From: Gelidibacter salicanalis
Lineage (GTDB): Bacteria; Bacteroidota; Bacteroidia; Flavobacteriales; Flavobacteriaceae
Reading direction: 5' to 3'
Length of the DNA: 64,000 nucleotides
Assembly (NCBI RefSeq): GCF_016469035.1
Contig: NZ_JAEHJZ010000026.1
Location: forward strand, 1-64,000
Each line of letters begins with the position of its first letter. The first letter of the stretch is position 1. A program made the translations under genes and the position numbers. The notes beneath the pieces are model-generated. The model had not been told where the DNA came from. It saw only the letters and a program-made list of their open reading frames with translations, and did not search any database. Shown piece after piece: positions 26,374-35,347 of this stretch.

Positions 26374-27051
26374 TTATTCAACACGTGCCAGATCCTTCAA
26401 GTTTTCAATTTTGATCCTTTTTCCGGAAGTAGAAATCAATCCTTCTTTTTTAAACTGAGACAATATCCTAATGGCAGATTCTGTTGCGGTTCCTACAATG
26501 CTCGCATAATCTTCACGTGATAAATGGACCTTCAAATACCCTTCTTTATCCACCCCAAAATTTTTGCTTACATAAATAATGGTTGCCGCGAGACGTTCCC
26601 TAACCGTCTTTTGCGCCATATTGATCAAATCGTCTTCAGCTTCTCTTAAATCTTGGGCAAGATTCTGTAAAATATCAAATGAAAATTCTTGGTTGGTTTT
26701 AATAGTGCTTATAATTTGTTCTTTTGGCACATAACAGAGTTCCATATCGTTTAGCGCAATGGCGCTTAAGTTTGTCCTTTCATTACTAATAATAGACCGT
26801 TGCCCAATGAGATCTCCTTTTCCCATCAATTTAATGGTGTGATCTTTCCCGTTGGCACTTAGTTTTGTCAATTTACAAAGACCTTCTCTTACACAATACA
26901 CCCCATTGAGCATTTCATTCTCGTTAAAAATAACATCACCCTTTTTATAAAACCGCGTAGTCTTACATGCTGCAACCTGTTTCATCTCCTCTTTGGTCAA
27001 TGTATTCATCGCATTTAACTGACGCGCAATACATTGTTTACAACTACTCAT
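26374..27051 (-). CDS. Crp/Fnr-family regulator, probable oxygen/NO sensor of the respiration island
   Basis: A 225-residue protein with an N-terminal cyclic-nucleotide-type beta-barrel (about 25-140) and a C-terminal helix-turn-helix (LSREDYASIVGTATESAIRILSQFKKEGLIS). The extreme N-terminus has C4 and C7 (SCKQC) with another Cys at about residue 29, the region where Fnr holds its Fe-S ligands; a cluster is possible but not proven. The gene faces ccoI across 92 bp with a shared Fnr-like box, and such boxes recur at cco, nos, nirK and hemN. It is the obvious candidate to bind them. Its own -7 (27071-27078) lies so that the box would repress it. Confidence 0.85.
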   Translation of the reverse strand: MSSCKQCIARQLNAMNTLTKEEMKQVAACKTTRFYKKGDVIFNENEMLNGVYCVREGLCKLTKLSANGKDHTIKLMGKGDLIGQRSIISNERTNLSAIALNDMELCYVPKEQIISTIKTNQEFSFDILQNLAQDLREAEDDLINMAQKTVRERLAATIIYVSKNFGVDKEGYLKVHLSREDYASIVGTATESAIRILSQFKKEGLISTSGKRIKIENLKDLARVE

Positions 27052-27070
27052 AGCTCTTATAATTGACCTT

Positions 27071-27131
27071 CAAAATTACGAAAAACATGACAAATATCAT
27101 AGTTTAAATTGCGATCAATTTCGCACCTTTG
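27071..27131. promoter_or_regulatory. Divergent fnr/ccoI promoter region with Fnr-like box
   Basis: The box ATGACAAATATCAT is at 27087-27100. Rightward, a -7-like CACCTTTG (27124-27131) ends 37.5 bp from the box centre, fitting activation of ccoI. Leftward, TAATTTTG (27071-27078, minus) for fnr ends only 22.5 bp away, fitting autorepression. AGGAGGT at 27133-27139 precedes ATG 27144. Confidence 0.65.
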
Positions 27132-27143
27132 CAGGAGGTATAA

Positions 27144-29531
27144 ATGAGCATAATTATGGAGCAATCGAGCTGTTTCCACTGTGGCGATCCTTGTGAGACG
27201 TCCACAGTTCTTCATGATGATAAATCTTTTTGTTGTCAAGGCTGCAAGACGGTTTATGAGATTTTCTCAGAAAATGACCTTACCTCCTATTACGACTTAC
27301 AATCCAACCCAGGCACCACCCCAAAAGACATTCAGGGTAAATACGATTTCCTTTCCCAACCAAATATTATCGAGAAATTAGTAGAGTTTGATGATGGCAA
27401 ATCGCAAATCACCACACTGTACATTCCGCAAATTCATTGTAGTTCCTGTATTTGGGTGCTAGAAAACCTGAACAAACTTAACCCGAACATTTCATCACCT
27501 CAAGTTGATTTTGGAAAGAAAACGGTGCGTCTTCAATATAATTCAGAGACCTACAGTTTAAAAGAGGTGGTCATTTTGCTCAGTAGCATTGGTTACGAGC
27601 CTTATATCAGTTTAGAGGATTTTTCTACTGGAAAAAACCACGTCAATCGTTCCCTAATTTACAAGCTTGGCATTGCAGGATTTGCTTTCGGGAATGTGAT
27701 GTTTTTATCCTTTCCAGAATATTTTGAGGTCAATGAATTTTGGCTAGAGCAGTACAAACCATTTTTTAGATGGTTGATGTTTGCGTTTTCACTTCCCGTA
27801 GTATTTTATGCGTCATCAGATTATTTTATATCGGCCTACAAAGGCTTGCGTGCAAAAGCCTTAAATATAGATGTGCCTATTGCATTGGGGATTATTGTGC
27901 TGTTTTTAAGAAGTACAGTAGACATCATGTTCGACCTAGGGTCTGGATTCTTTGACAGCTTAACAGGATTACTTTTCTTTTTATTGTTAGGGAAATTCTT
28001 CCAGCAAAAAACCTATTCCTTTTTATCGTTTGAACGGGATTACAAATCCTATTTTCCAATCGCCATTACCAAAATAACAAAGGATGGCAAAGAACAGCCT
28101 GTTCAGGTGTATGACATTAAAGAAGGTGACCGATTGCTCATTAGAAACGAAGAACTGATTCCGGTAGACGGCGTGCTCATAAAAGGAAACGCCAAAATTG
28201 ATTACAGTTTTGTAACGGGAGAATCTGAAGCATTAAGAAAAATCTCAGGAGACAAACTCTTTGCTGGTGGCAAACAAACCTCAGGAAGTATAGAAATGGA
28301 AGCCTTAAAAAGTGTTGAACAAAGTTACTTGACCCAGTTATGGGGCAACGATGTGTTTAATAAATCTAAAGAAGATGGCTTTACGACGCTGACCAATGTT
28401 ATCAGTAAACGTTTTACCATTGTCGTGCTGAGTATTGCCTTTATCTCCACAACGTTCTGGTTATTTGCAGATTCCAGTAAAGCACTAAATGTTTTTACAT
28501 CTGTTCTAATTATTGCCTGTCCTTGTGCCATTGCGTTGGCTGCTCCATTTACCCTTGGTAATATGCTGCGGATTTTTGGAAAACATAAGTTCTATTTAAA
28601 AAACGCCACAGTCATTGAACAAATGGCGGCGATCAATACCGTCATTTTTGACAAAACGGGAACCATCACTTCCAATAAACAAAGTACAGCAACCTACGAA
28701 GGGGATTCTTTATCGTCTTCAGAAGAGCTTTTATTAAAAAACACCCTAAGAGGTTCAAATCATCCACTCAGTAGAACGCTTTATGCGCTTCTAGAAGAAA
28801 ATGACATCATTACGCTCGATGAATTTGAAGAGCATTTAGGTCAAGGCATTGAAGGAGTACATCAACAGGATCGGATCAAAATTGGATCGGCAAATTTTGT
28901 AGGTAAAACCAATGAGGCAGCCTTACTAAACACTGCCGTCCACATTAGTAGCAACAACACCTACAAAGGGAAGTACACGTTTTACAATAGCTACAGAAAA
29001 GGATTGGCAAAGTTGTTCAACACCCTGAAAAAACAGTACGATTTGGCCATTTTGTCGGGAGACAATGAAGGCGAACTGGAAAACCTAAAAAAATTATTGC
29101 CGGCAAGAACCAAAATGCTGTTCAATCAAAAACCAGATGATAAACTGGAATATATAAAATACCATCAAACTGAGGGCGCCAAAGTAATGATGATTGGCGA
29201 CGGATTAAATGATGCGGGTGCGTTGGCGCAAAGCAACGTTGGTATTGCTCTTTCTGAAAATGTGAACGTCTTCTCTCCTGCCTGTGATGCCATTTTAGAT
29301 GCAGAGAACTTTAACAATTTGGGAGATTTCCTTAATTTATCTAAGTCGGCCATCAAAATTGTCAATTGGAGCTTTATGCTGTCCTTATTCTATAATGTGA
29401 TTGGTGTTTATTTTGCAGTCACCGGACAATTGGCTCCCGTCATTGCTGCAATCCTAATGCCTTTAAGTTCTATTAGTGTGGTGGTATTTACCACAATTGC
29501 AACCAATTGGGTGTCCCGAAAATTGAAATAA
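27144..29531 (+). CDS. ccoI: Copper-translocating P-type ATPase for cbb3 oxidase assembly
   Basis: FixI/CcoI-type P1B ATPase, 795 residues. It has an N-terminal Cys-rich metal-binding region (CFHCGDPC, CCQGCKTVYEI), a heavy-metal-associated domain with IHCSSCIWVLENL (about 96-108), a phosphatase loop with TGES, the membrane CPC motif (IIACPCAIALAAP), DKTGT phosphorylation and GDGLNDAGAL. It moves copper across the inner membrane to supply the CuB site. It directly precedes ccoS and ccoNO, and an Fnr-like box is at its promoter. The start could instead be ATG 27156 (MEQSSCFHCGD), which would give a leader length like those of ccoS and hemN. Confidence 0.92.
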   Translation: MSIIMEQSSCFHCGDPCETSTVLHDDKSFCCQGCKTVYEIFSENDLTSYYDLQSNPGTTPKDIQGKYDFLSQPNIIEKLVEFDDGKSQITTLYIPQIHCSSCIWVLENLNKLNPNISSPQVDFGKKTVRLQYNSETYSLKEVVILLSSIGYEPYISLEDFSTGKNHVNRSLIYKLGIAGFAFGNVMFLSFPEYFEVNEFWLEQYKPFFRWLMFAFSLPVVFYASSDYFISAYKGLRAKALNIDVPIALGIIVLFLRSTVDIMFDLGSGFFDSLTGLLFFLLLGKFFQQKTYSFLSFERDYKSYFPIAITKITKDGKEQPVQVYDIKEGDRLLIRNEELIPVDGVLIKGNAKIDYSFVTGESEALRKISGDKLFAGGKQTSGSIEMEALKSVEQSYLTQLWGNDVFNKSKEDGFTTLTNVISKRFTIVVLSIAFISTTFWLFADSSKALNVFTSVLIIACPCAIALAAPFTLGNMLRIFGKHKFYLKNATVIEQMAAINTVIFDKTGTITSNKQSTATYEGDSLSSSEELLLKNTLRGSNHPLSRTLYALLEENDIITLDEFEEHLGQGIEGVHQQDRIKIGSANFVGKTNEAALLNTAVHISSNNTYKGKYTFYNSYRKGLAKLFNTLKKQYDLAILSGDNEGELENLKKLLPARTKMLFNQKPDDKLEYIKYHQTEGAKVMMIGDGLNDAGALAQSNVGIALSENVNVFSPACDAILDAENFNNLGDFLNLSKSAIKIVNWSFMLSLFYNVIGVYFAVTGQLAPVIAAILMPLSSISVVVFTTIATNWVSRKLK

Positions 29532-29693
29532 ACGATATGTTTATGTTTCTTTAAAACATTTAATTGAACACTAAATTTTTAATTGAATCCTCAAAGGTAT
29601 ATTTTAACAAAAAATTGTATAAATTTGAAAGCAAAGAGGGTCACAAATTTTCTAAAATATATCAGGTTTTAGTGGGTGTAAAAAACACAATAC

Positions 29694-29737
29694 ATGATAA
29701 ATATCATAAAATAACTTTGGCATCAACTGTAATTTTG
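29694..29737 (+). promoter_or_regulatory. Fnr-like box and -7 of the ccoS/cbb3 operon
   Basis: Perfect palindrome ATGATAAATATCAT (29694-29707) and a TANNTTTG box TAATTTTG (29730-29737); the box centre is 36.5 bp from the last G. A second -7 match, TAACTTTG (29712-29719), is too close for class II activation. There is no -33 element, as expected for an activated promoter. Confidence 0.75.
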
Positions 29738-29758
29738 AGCCATAACTTCTAAATAGGT

Positions 29759-29944
29759 ATGAGCGTTATATACATTTTACTGACTATCAGCATTGTAGTT
29801 GCTGTCATTTTTTTTATTGCCTTTATCGTGGCAGTTAAAAGCGGGCAATATGATGACAGTTACACCCCTTCCGTTCGCATGCTTTTTGAAGATGAGCTCA
29901 TAAAAGAAAAACCAAAAACATCAAAACTAACTAATCAAGAATAA
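29759..29944 (+). CDS. ccoS: cbb3 oxidase maturation protein CcoS
   Basis: A 61-residue single-membrane-span protein (MSVIYILLTISIVVAVIFFIAFIVAVKSGQYDD followed by a short polar tail), the size and pattern of CcoS, which helps insert redox cofactors into the oxidase. It is first gene after the Fnr-regulated promoter, 15 bp before ccoNO. Confidence 0.88.
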   Translation: MSVIYILLTISIVVAVIFFIAFIVAVKSGQYDDSYTPSVRMLFEDELIKEKPKTSKLTNQE

Positions 29945-29954
29945 TCTTTTTACT

Positions 29955-32138
29955 ATGGAAATGCAACAATTTTATTACGATAATAAAATCGTCAAAAAAT
30001 TCCTATATGCCACCATGTTCTGGGGCGTGATAGGGATGTTGGTGGGTCTATTACTGGCTTTCTTATTTCTTTTCCCCAATCTTACGGACGGTGTTTCATG
30101 GTTGAGCTTTGGAAGATTGAGACCTTTGCACACCAATGCCGTAATCTTCGCCTTTGTGGGGAATGCCATTTTTGCAGGTATTTATTATTCTTCTCAGCGG
30201 TTATTAAAAGCAAGAATGTTTAGTGATGCTTTAAGTAACTTCAATTTTTGGGGATGGCAATTGATTATCGTTGGTGCCGCCATCACACTTCCCTTAGGTT
30301 TTTCGTCTTCTAAGGAATATGCTGAATTGGAATGGCCCTTTGATATTGCAATTGCAGTAGTTTGGGTCGTTTTTGGTTGGAACCTTATCGGAACCATATT
30401 GAGAAGACGGCAACGACATTTATATGTGGCCATTTGGTTTTACCTCGCCACGTTTGTAACGGTTGCCGTACTCCATATTTTTAATAGTTTAGCTATTCCT
30501 GTAAGTGCCTTTAAAAGTTACTCCGTATATGCAGGTGTTCAGGATGCCCTGGTACAATGGTGGTACGGGCATAATGCTGTTGCGTTTTTCTTAACAACAC
30601 CGTTTTTGGGGCTGATGTACTATTTTGTACCTAAAGCGGCCAACAGACCCGTGTATTCTTACAGACTTTCCATAGTTCACTTCTGGTCGTTAATCTTTAT
30701 CTATATATGGGCTGGACCTCACCATTTATTATATACAGCGTTACCAGAATGGGCACAAAATTTAGGTGTAGCATTCTCCATCATGTTATTAATGCCATCT
30801 TGGGGGGGTATGATCAACGGACTCCTTACACTTCGTGGTGCTTGGGATAAAGTAAGAACCGACCCTGTTTTAAAATTTATGGTGGTTGCCATTACAGGTT
30901 ATGGTATGGCCACGTTTGAAGGGCCAATGCTGTCCTTGAAAAACGTTAATGCTATAGCCCATTATACAGACTGGATTATTGCCCACGTTCACGTTGGTGC
31001 CTTAGCCTGGAATGGGTTTTTAACTTTTGGGATGATCTATTGGTTAATTCCACGTATGACCAAAAGCAAACTGTACTCTGTTGCTTTAGCAAACGTTCAC
31101 TTCTGGATTGGAACTTTAGGGATCATTATGTATGCCCTACCCTTATATGTTGCAGGGTTTATACAGGCCAGTATGTGGAAACAATTCAATCCTGACGGCA
31201 CATTGGTTTATGGTAACTTCTTAGAAACTGTTACTGAAATTATGCCCATGTACTGGATGCGCGCCATTGGTGGTACATTATTTATAACAGGAATGCTCAT
31301 CATGTGTTATAATGTCATTCAAACCATCAGAAAAGGTAGCGAAGTAACTGATGAACTTGCTGAATCTGTAGCCCTACAGCGCGTGTCTAAAAAACGTGTT
31401 GCAGGAGAACATTGGCACAGCTGGTTAGAACGCAGACCAATTCAATTGACTATTGGTGCTACTGTTGCCATTCTTATTGGTGGTATCATTCAAATAGTAC
31501 CCACCATCATGATCAAATCAAACATTCCTACAATTACAAGTGTTAAACCCTATACACCCTTAGAACTTGAAGGTAGAGATCTATATATTCGCGAAGGTTG
31601 CGTGGGCTGTCACTCTCAAATGATTAGACCGTTTAGAGATGAAGTAGAACGTTACGGCGAATTTTCAAAGGCGGGTGAATTTGTATATGATCATCCATTC
31701 CTTTGGGGCAGTAAACGTACAGGACCTGATTTGCACAGAATTGGAGGCAAATATTCTGACAACTGGCATTTCAACCATATGTATGACCCTCAGAGTACGT
31801 CCTCAGGATCTATCATGCCGGCTTACAAATGGCTAATTACCACTGAATTGGACAAATCCAATACAGAGACCAAAATGAAAGCCATGGTTAATTTGGGCGT
31901 GCCTTATTCTGATGAGGAAATTGCCAACGCGCAACAGCACATGGCTGAGCAAGGGGAACAAATTGAAAAGAACCTCTATTCTGACCCTGACTTTGTAGAA
32001 TCTTACGAAGCAGATAAACAAAGTAGTGGCGCAGACTTCGTAGATATGAGAGATCGTGAGATTGTAGCCATAATCGCTTATTTACAGCGCTTAGGAACTG
32101 ATATCAAAATACAAGATTTAGAAACGACTAAAAACTAA
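29955..32138 (+). CDS. ccoNO: Fused cbb3 cytochrome c oxidase subunits I and II (CcoNO)
   Basis: High-affinity terminal oxidase core. Residues about 1-480 are CcoN: many membrane spans with heme/CuB histidines in RPLHTNAVIF, WWYGHNAVAFF, WAGPHHLLYTALPEW and AHVHVGALAWNGF. Residues about 500-727 are CcoO, with one c-type heme site, EGCVGCHSQMIRPF (about 548), and a distal GSIMPAYKW. In Proteobacteria these are two genes; the fusion is typical of Bacteroidota. It reduces oxygen to water and pumps protons under microaerobic conditions. It is preceded by ccoS and followed by ccoQ with 5 bp between. Confidence 0.95.
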   Translation: MEMQQFYYDNKIVKKFLYATMFWGVIGMLVGLLLAFLFLFPNLTDGVSWLSFGRLRPLHTNAVIFAFVGNAIFAGIYYSSQRLLKARMFSDALSNFNFWGWQLIIVGAAITLPLGFSSSKEYAELEWPFDIAIAVVWVVFGWNLIGTILRRRQRHLYVAIWFYLATFVTVAVLHIFNSLAIPVSAFKSYSVYAGVQDALVQWWYGHNAVAFFLTTPFLGLMYYFVPKAANRPVYSYRLSIVHFWSLIFIYIWAGPHHLLYTALPEWAQNLGVAFSIMLLMPSWGGMINGLLTLRGAWDKVRTDPVLKFMVVAITGYGMATFEGPMLSLKNVNAIAHYTDWIIAHVHVGALAWNGFLTFGMIYWLIPRMTKSKLYSVALANVHFWIGTLGIIMYALPLYVAGFIQASMWKQFNPDGTLVYGNFLETVTEIMPMYWMRAIGGTLFITGMLIMCYNVIQTIRKGSEVTDELAESVALQRVSKKRVAGEHWHSWLERRPIQLTIGATVAILIGGIIQIVPTIMIKSNIPTITSVKPYTPLELEGRDLYIREGCVGCHSQMIRPFRDEVERYGEFSKAGEFVYDHPFLWGSKRTGPDLHRIGGKYSDNWHFNHMYDPQSTSSGSIMPAYKWLITTELDKSNTETKMKAMVNLGVPYSDEEIANAQQHMAEQGEQIEKNLYSDPDFVESYEADKQSSGADFVDMRDREIVAIIAYLQRLGTDIKIQDLETTKN

Positions 32139-32143
32139 CAATC

Positions 32144-32329
32144 ATGCTAAAATATGTCAAAAACCACATGGACAGCATTTCGGGTATAGAAATATACCCG
32201 GTGATTTCCTTACTTATATTTTTTACTTTTTTTGTAGCCCTCTTTTGGTGGGTATTCACCGCTAAAAAAGACTATATCAAAAAAATGAGCAATATCCCTT
32301 TAGACAACCAAAACGAAACAACACTATGA
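32144..32329 (+). CDS. ccoQ: CcoQ/FixQ-like cbb3 oxidase small subunit
   Basis: A 61-residue protein with one membrane span (YPVISLLIFFTFFVALFWWVFTAKKDYI), lying between ccoNO and ccoP and overlapping ccoP by 4 bp (ATGA). The pattern, length and position fit the CcoQ/FixQ subunit that stabilises the oxidase. Confidence 0.85.
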   Translation: MLKYVKNHMDSISGIEIYPVISLLIFFTFFVALFWWVFTAKKDYIKKMSNIPLDNQNETTL

Positions 32330-33201
32330 GACATTTAATTCCATCTTACGTCAGGGTGCCTTTGATATTCTTTATCATATGGGGTCTAATTGAATTCTTT
32401 GTGGACTCAGGAAATGAACCTGCGTTTATGAATAATCCCATGATCATGCTTTTCCTAGTATTGGTATTGGTGATTCTTCTCGCTATCGAGGCTATTGTAG
32501 CCGCCTTGGAAAACGTGATGTATCAAAGCTTGGATGAAACCGCTAAAGCACGATTCCGCGCCACTAAAAATTCACCATCTAAAATTGGAGAATGGATCAG
32601 TACCACCTATACTAAAATGTTGGGTTCAAAACCTATTGAAAAAGAAGGCGAAATTGTTCTTGACCATGATTATGATGGGATTAGAGAACTTGATAATGAT
32701 CTTCCGCCTTGGTGGCTCTATGGTTTCTACGCGTCTATAGTCTTTGCGGCTGTTTACTTGATCCGTTACCATGTTTTTGATGGTGAAAATCAGTATGAAG
32801 AATTGGAAACTACTTTAGAAATCGCTAAAGCAGAGCTAGAAGAGTATAAGAAGACCGCTAAGGATTTGGTAGATATCAACTCCGTAGCCGTGTTGACAGA
32901 TCCGGCAGATTTGGCCAATGGCAGAACTATTTACGAAGCCAACTGTGTGGCCTGTCATATGGCAGATGGTGGTGGAGGTATTGGCCCTAACCTTGCGGAT
33001 GAGCATTGGATTTTGGGTGGTGGTATCAAGAACATTTTTAACACCATTAGTGAAGGTGGCCGAAGTGGAAAAGGAATGATCGCCTGGAAATCTACCTTAA
33101 AGCCTAATGAAATGGCGCAAGTTGCCAGTTATATTATGACTTTTGAAGGAACCACGCCTGCAAAACCGAAAGAGCCTGAAGGTGATATTTGGAAGGAATA
33201 G
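32326..33201 (+). CDS. ccoP: cbb3 oxidase diheme-type subunit CcoP, single-heme form
   Basis: A membrane-anchored cytochrome c, 291 residues: hydrophobic segments at about residues 10-25, 34-58 and 127-147, the last starting PPWWLYGFY. One heme c motif, CVACHMADGGGGIGPNLAD (about residue 206), is present with IMTFEGTTP near the end. Proteobacterial CcoP has two heme domains; only one is here. The 3' flank reads in another frame as a Pro/Ala/Lys-rich tail (KVTAPAKSVEAKTNDVS), so the C-terminus may have been shortened by a small indel. Confidence 0.92.
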   Translation: MRHLIPSYVRVPLIFFIIWGLIEFFVDSGNEPAFMNNPMIMLFLVLVLVILLAIEAIVAALENVMYQSLDETAKARFRATKNSPSKIGEWISTTYTKMLGSKPIEKEGEIVLDHDYDGIRELDNDLPPWWLYGFYASIVFAAVYLIRYHVFDGENQYEELETTLEIAKAELEEYKKTAKDLVDINSVAVLTDPADLANGRTIYEANCVACHMADGGGGIGPNLADEHWILGGGIKNIFNTISEGGRSGKGMIAWKSTLKPNEMAQVASYIMTFEGTTPAKPKEPEGDIWKE

Positions 33202-33276
33202 AAATGTCGCTAAAGTTACGGCACCAGCTAAATCTGTTGAAGCCAAAACTAACGATGTAAGTTAGTACTGAAAAGT

Positions 33277-33338
33277 AAGTGATACTCTATTTCCTTTAAG
33301 TGATACTCTATTTCCTTTAAGTGATACTCTATTTCCTT
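33277..33338 (+). repeat. Three tandem copies of a 21-bp repeat
   Basis: AAGTGATACTCTATTTCCTTT occurs at 33277-33297 and 33298-33318, with a third copy lacking the last base at 33319-33338, in the 185-bp gap between ccoP and ccoG. Confidence 0.9.
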
Positions 33339-33386
33339 AGCGGAGAACAAGCGAATAGGTAGCGTACAATAGATAAAAAATAACAA

Positions 33387-34811
33387 GTGAAAACTCCCCA
33401 AAACGAAAGCTTTAGAGACACCCTAGGCACTCTTACTGATGAAGGTAAGCGTAAATGGGTCTTTCCTAAAAAACCAAGCGGCAAATTTTACGACTATCGT
33501 AAATGGGTCAGCTATGTACTTTTGGGGTTCTTTTTATTGGCGCCTTTTATCAAAATAAACGGCAATCAGTTTTTGATGTTTAATATTTTGGAACGCCGTT
33601 TTAATATCTTCGGTTTTCCTTTTTGGCCACAAGATTTTCATCTATTTGTCATCTCTATGCTGATAGGTGTGATTTTTATAGCACTGTTTACTGTAGCTTT
33701 CGGAAGAATTTTCTGCGGATGGATTTGCCCACAAACGATATTTATGGAAATGGTCTTCAGACGTATTGAATATTGGATTGACGGCGATAGAGGTGCCCAA
33801 ATGCGTTTGGATAGACAAGAATGGAATGTTGAAAAAATCAGAAAACGCGGTCTAAAATGGTTTTTATTTTTAGTGATTTCTTTTGTCATTTCAAATGTGT
33901 TTTTAGCGTATTTAATAGGAAGTGATAAATTGATCAGTTATATTCTTGCGGGACCAATGGCTAATGTCAGTACGCTGATTTCTCTTCTTATTTTTACTGC
34001 AGTCTTTTATTTCGTATTTGCATGGTTTAGAGAGCAAGTATGTATTATTGCATGTCCGTACGGCAGGTTGCAGGGCGTTTTGTTAGACAATAAATCTATT
34101 GTTGTGGCCTATGACCATAAACGTGGCGAAGCAGAGAATGGCAGAAAGAAATTCCGTAAAAATGAAGATAGGGAAGCCTTGGGGCATGGCGATTGTATTG
34201 ATTGTTTCCAATGCGTTAACGTTTGCCCTACAGGTATCGATATTAGAAACGGGACGCAGTTGGAGTGTGTCAATTGTACTGCCTGCATTGATGAATGTGA
34301 CCATATTATGGAAAGTATCAACCTTCCAAAAGGTCTCATAAGATATGCTAGTGAAGAAAACATTGAGAAGAAAAAGAAATTTGAGTTTACACCACGTCTT
34401 AAAGGTTATTCGGCTGTATTAGTCATTTTAACAGGTCTTCTTATCGGAATGTTGATGTTAAGAAACGATGTAGAAGCACGCGTATTGAGACTTCCAGGTC
34501 AACTATTTGAACATAAGGATAACAATATTATCAGTAATGTGTTTACCTATAAATTGATTAACAAAACAACCAGAGATATCCCTGAAATAAACTTCAAATT
34601 GAGAAGTTATAAAGGGACCATTAAAGTGGTTTCTGCTGAAGACCGTTTTACGGTCCCTAAACAAGGAATGGCAGAAGGCACCTTATTTATTGAAATCAAT
34701 CAAGGCGACCTAAAATCAGACAAAAATAAATTGATGATTGAGGTGTACAGTGACGATGATTTGATTGAAACCACAACGGTTAATTTCTTAGGACCTAGAA
34801 GTTATAAGTAA
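33387..34811 (+). CDS. ccoG: cbb3 oxidase accessory Fe-S membrane protein CcoG (RdxA/FixG)
   Basis: A 474-residue polytopic protein with cysteines in GRIFCGWICPQTIFME and REQVCIIACPYGRLQ, then two 4Fe-4S clusters in CIDCFQCVNVCPTGID and CVNCTACIDECDHIM (about residues 270-320), and a C-terminal periplasmic IG-like domain. CcoG reduces Cu(II) to Cu(I) for oxidase assembly. The start is GTG (33387): GTG-AAA-ACT begins the conserved N-terminus KTPQNESFRDTLGTL. It is part of the cco operon. Confidence 0.93.
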   Translation: MKTPQNESFRDTLGTLTDEGKRKWVFPKKPSGKFYDYRKWVSYVLLGFFLLAPFIKINGNQFLMFNILERRFNIFGFPFWPQDFHLFVISMLIGVIFIALFTVAFGRIFCGWICPQTIFMEMVFRRIEYWIDGDRGAQMRLDRQEWNVEKIRKRGLKWFLFLVISFVISNVFLAYLIGSDKLISYILAGPMANVSTLISLLIFTAVFYFVFAWFREQVCIIACPYGRLQGVLLDNKSIVVAYDHKRGEAENGRKKFRKNEDREALGHGDCIDCFQCVNVCPTGIDIRNGTQLECVNCTACIDECDHIMESINLPKGLIRYASEENIEKKKKFEFTPRLKGYSAVLVILTGLLIGMLMLRNDVEARVLRLPGQLFEHKDNNIISNVFTYKLINKTTRDIPEINFKLRSYKGTIKVVSAEDRFTVPKQGMAEGTLFIEINQGDLKSDKNKLMIEVYSDDDLIETTTVNFLGPRSYK

Positions 34812-34860
34812 TTTAAACCGTTAAAATTAGTGTTGAAAAACATTTAGTTATACGAAAGAA

Positions 34861-34888
34861 AGAATCCCTCCTACGGGAGAATGATAAA
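34861..34888. repeat. Isolated arm of a REP-like element
   Basis: GAATCCCTCCTACGGGAGAATGATAAA resembles the GGATTCCTCCTTACGTCGGA / ATGACAAA end of the 116-bp units at 18.6-19.4 kb and can itself form a small TCCC/GGGA hairpin. It lies between ccoG and ccoH. Confidence 0.4.
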
Positions 34889-34900
34889 AGAGATAGTATT

Positions 34901-35347
34901 ATGAAATTCAATTGGGGTACGGGTATTGTATTAGCATTTATAGGCTTTATAAGCTTTATATTGTATTTTGTTATTTCCATGACGGTTAACAAAAAATATG
35001 AGCACGACTTGGTGACAGAAAACTATTATGGCCAAGAGTTGGAATTTGAAAATGAGCTGCACAAGCAAAGACATGCGCAAACCCTAGAAAAAGATCTTTT
35101 TTGGACACATACTGAAGAGGGGTTAGTAATTACGTTTCCTGAAAGCATGACGCCATCAGATATTAAAGGTAAAGTGTTCCTATACAGACCATCTAATAAA
35201 CAATTAGACTTTGAAAGTACAATTTCATTGTCTAACCATAATTTGCTCATACCTGACAAAAGTTTGTTAGGTGGTCGTTGGAACATTAAAGTAGATTGGC
35301 AATATAAAGAAGATTCGTACATCTTTAAAAGAGATATTACCTATTAA
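34901..35347 (+). CDS. ccoH: FixH/CcoH-family oxidase assembly protein
   Basis: 148 residues: one N-terminal membrane span (NWGTGIVLAFIGFISFILYFVISM) followed by the FixH pattern YEHDLVTENYYGQELEFENELHKQRHA and a periplasmic beta-domain. It is required for stable cbb3 assembly in other bacteria. It is directly adjacent to the next gene (no gap) and downstream of ccoG. Confidence 0.88.
   Translation: MKFNWGTGIVLAFIGFISFILYFVISMTVNKKYEHDLVTENYYGQELEFENELHKQRHAQTLEKDLFWTHTEEGLVITFPESMTPSDIKGKVFLYRPSNKQLDFESTISLSNHNLLIPDKSLLGGRWNIKVDWQYKEDSYIFKRDITY

Noticed and set aside
29676-29688. GTGT-A5-ACAC as a second operator at ccoS
   Set aside because: Its position is about 18.5 bp from the Fnr box but the sequence does not match the NsrR-like motif; it could be chance.
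29712-29719. TAACTTTG as the ccoS -7 box
   Set aside because: It matches the consensus, but only about 18 bp from the Fnr-like centre; TAATTTTG at 29730 has the spacing seen at four other promoters.
29564-29752. 62-codon frame upstream of ccoS
   Set aside because: It covers the Fnr-like box and -7 sequences and has no recognisable domain; it is promoter DNA.
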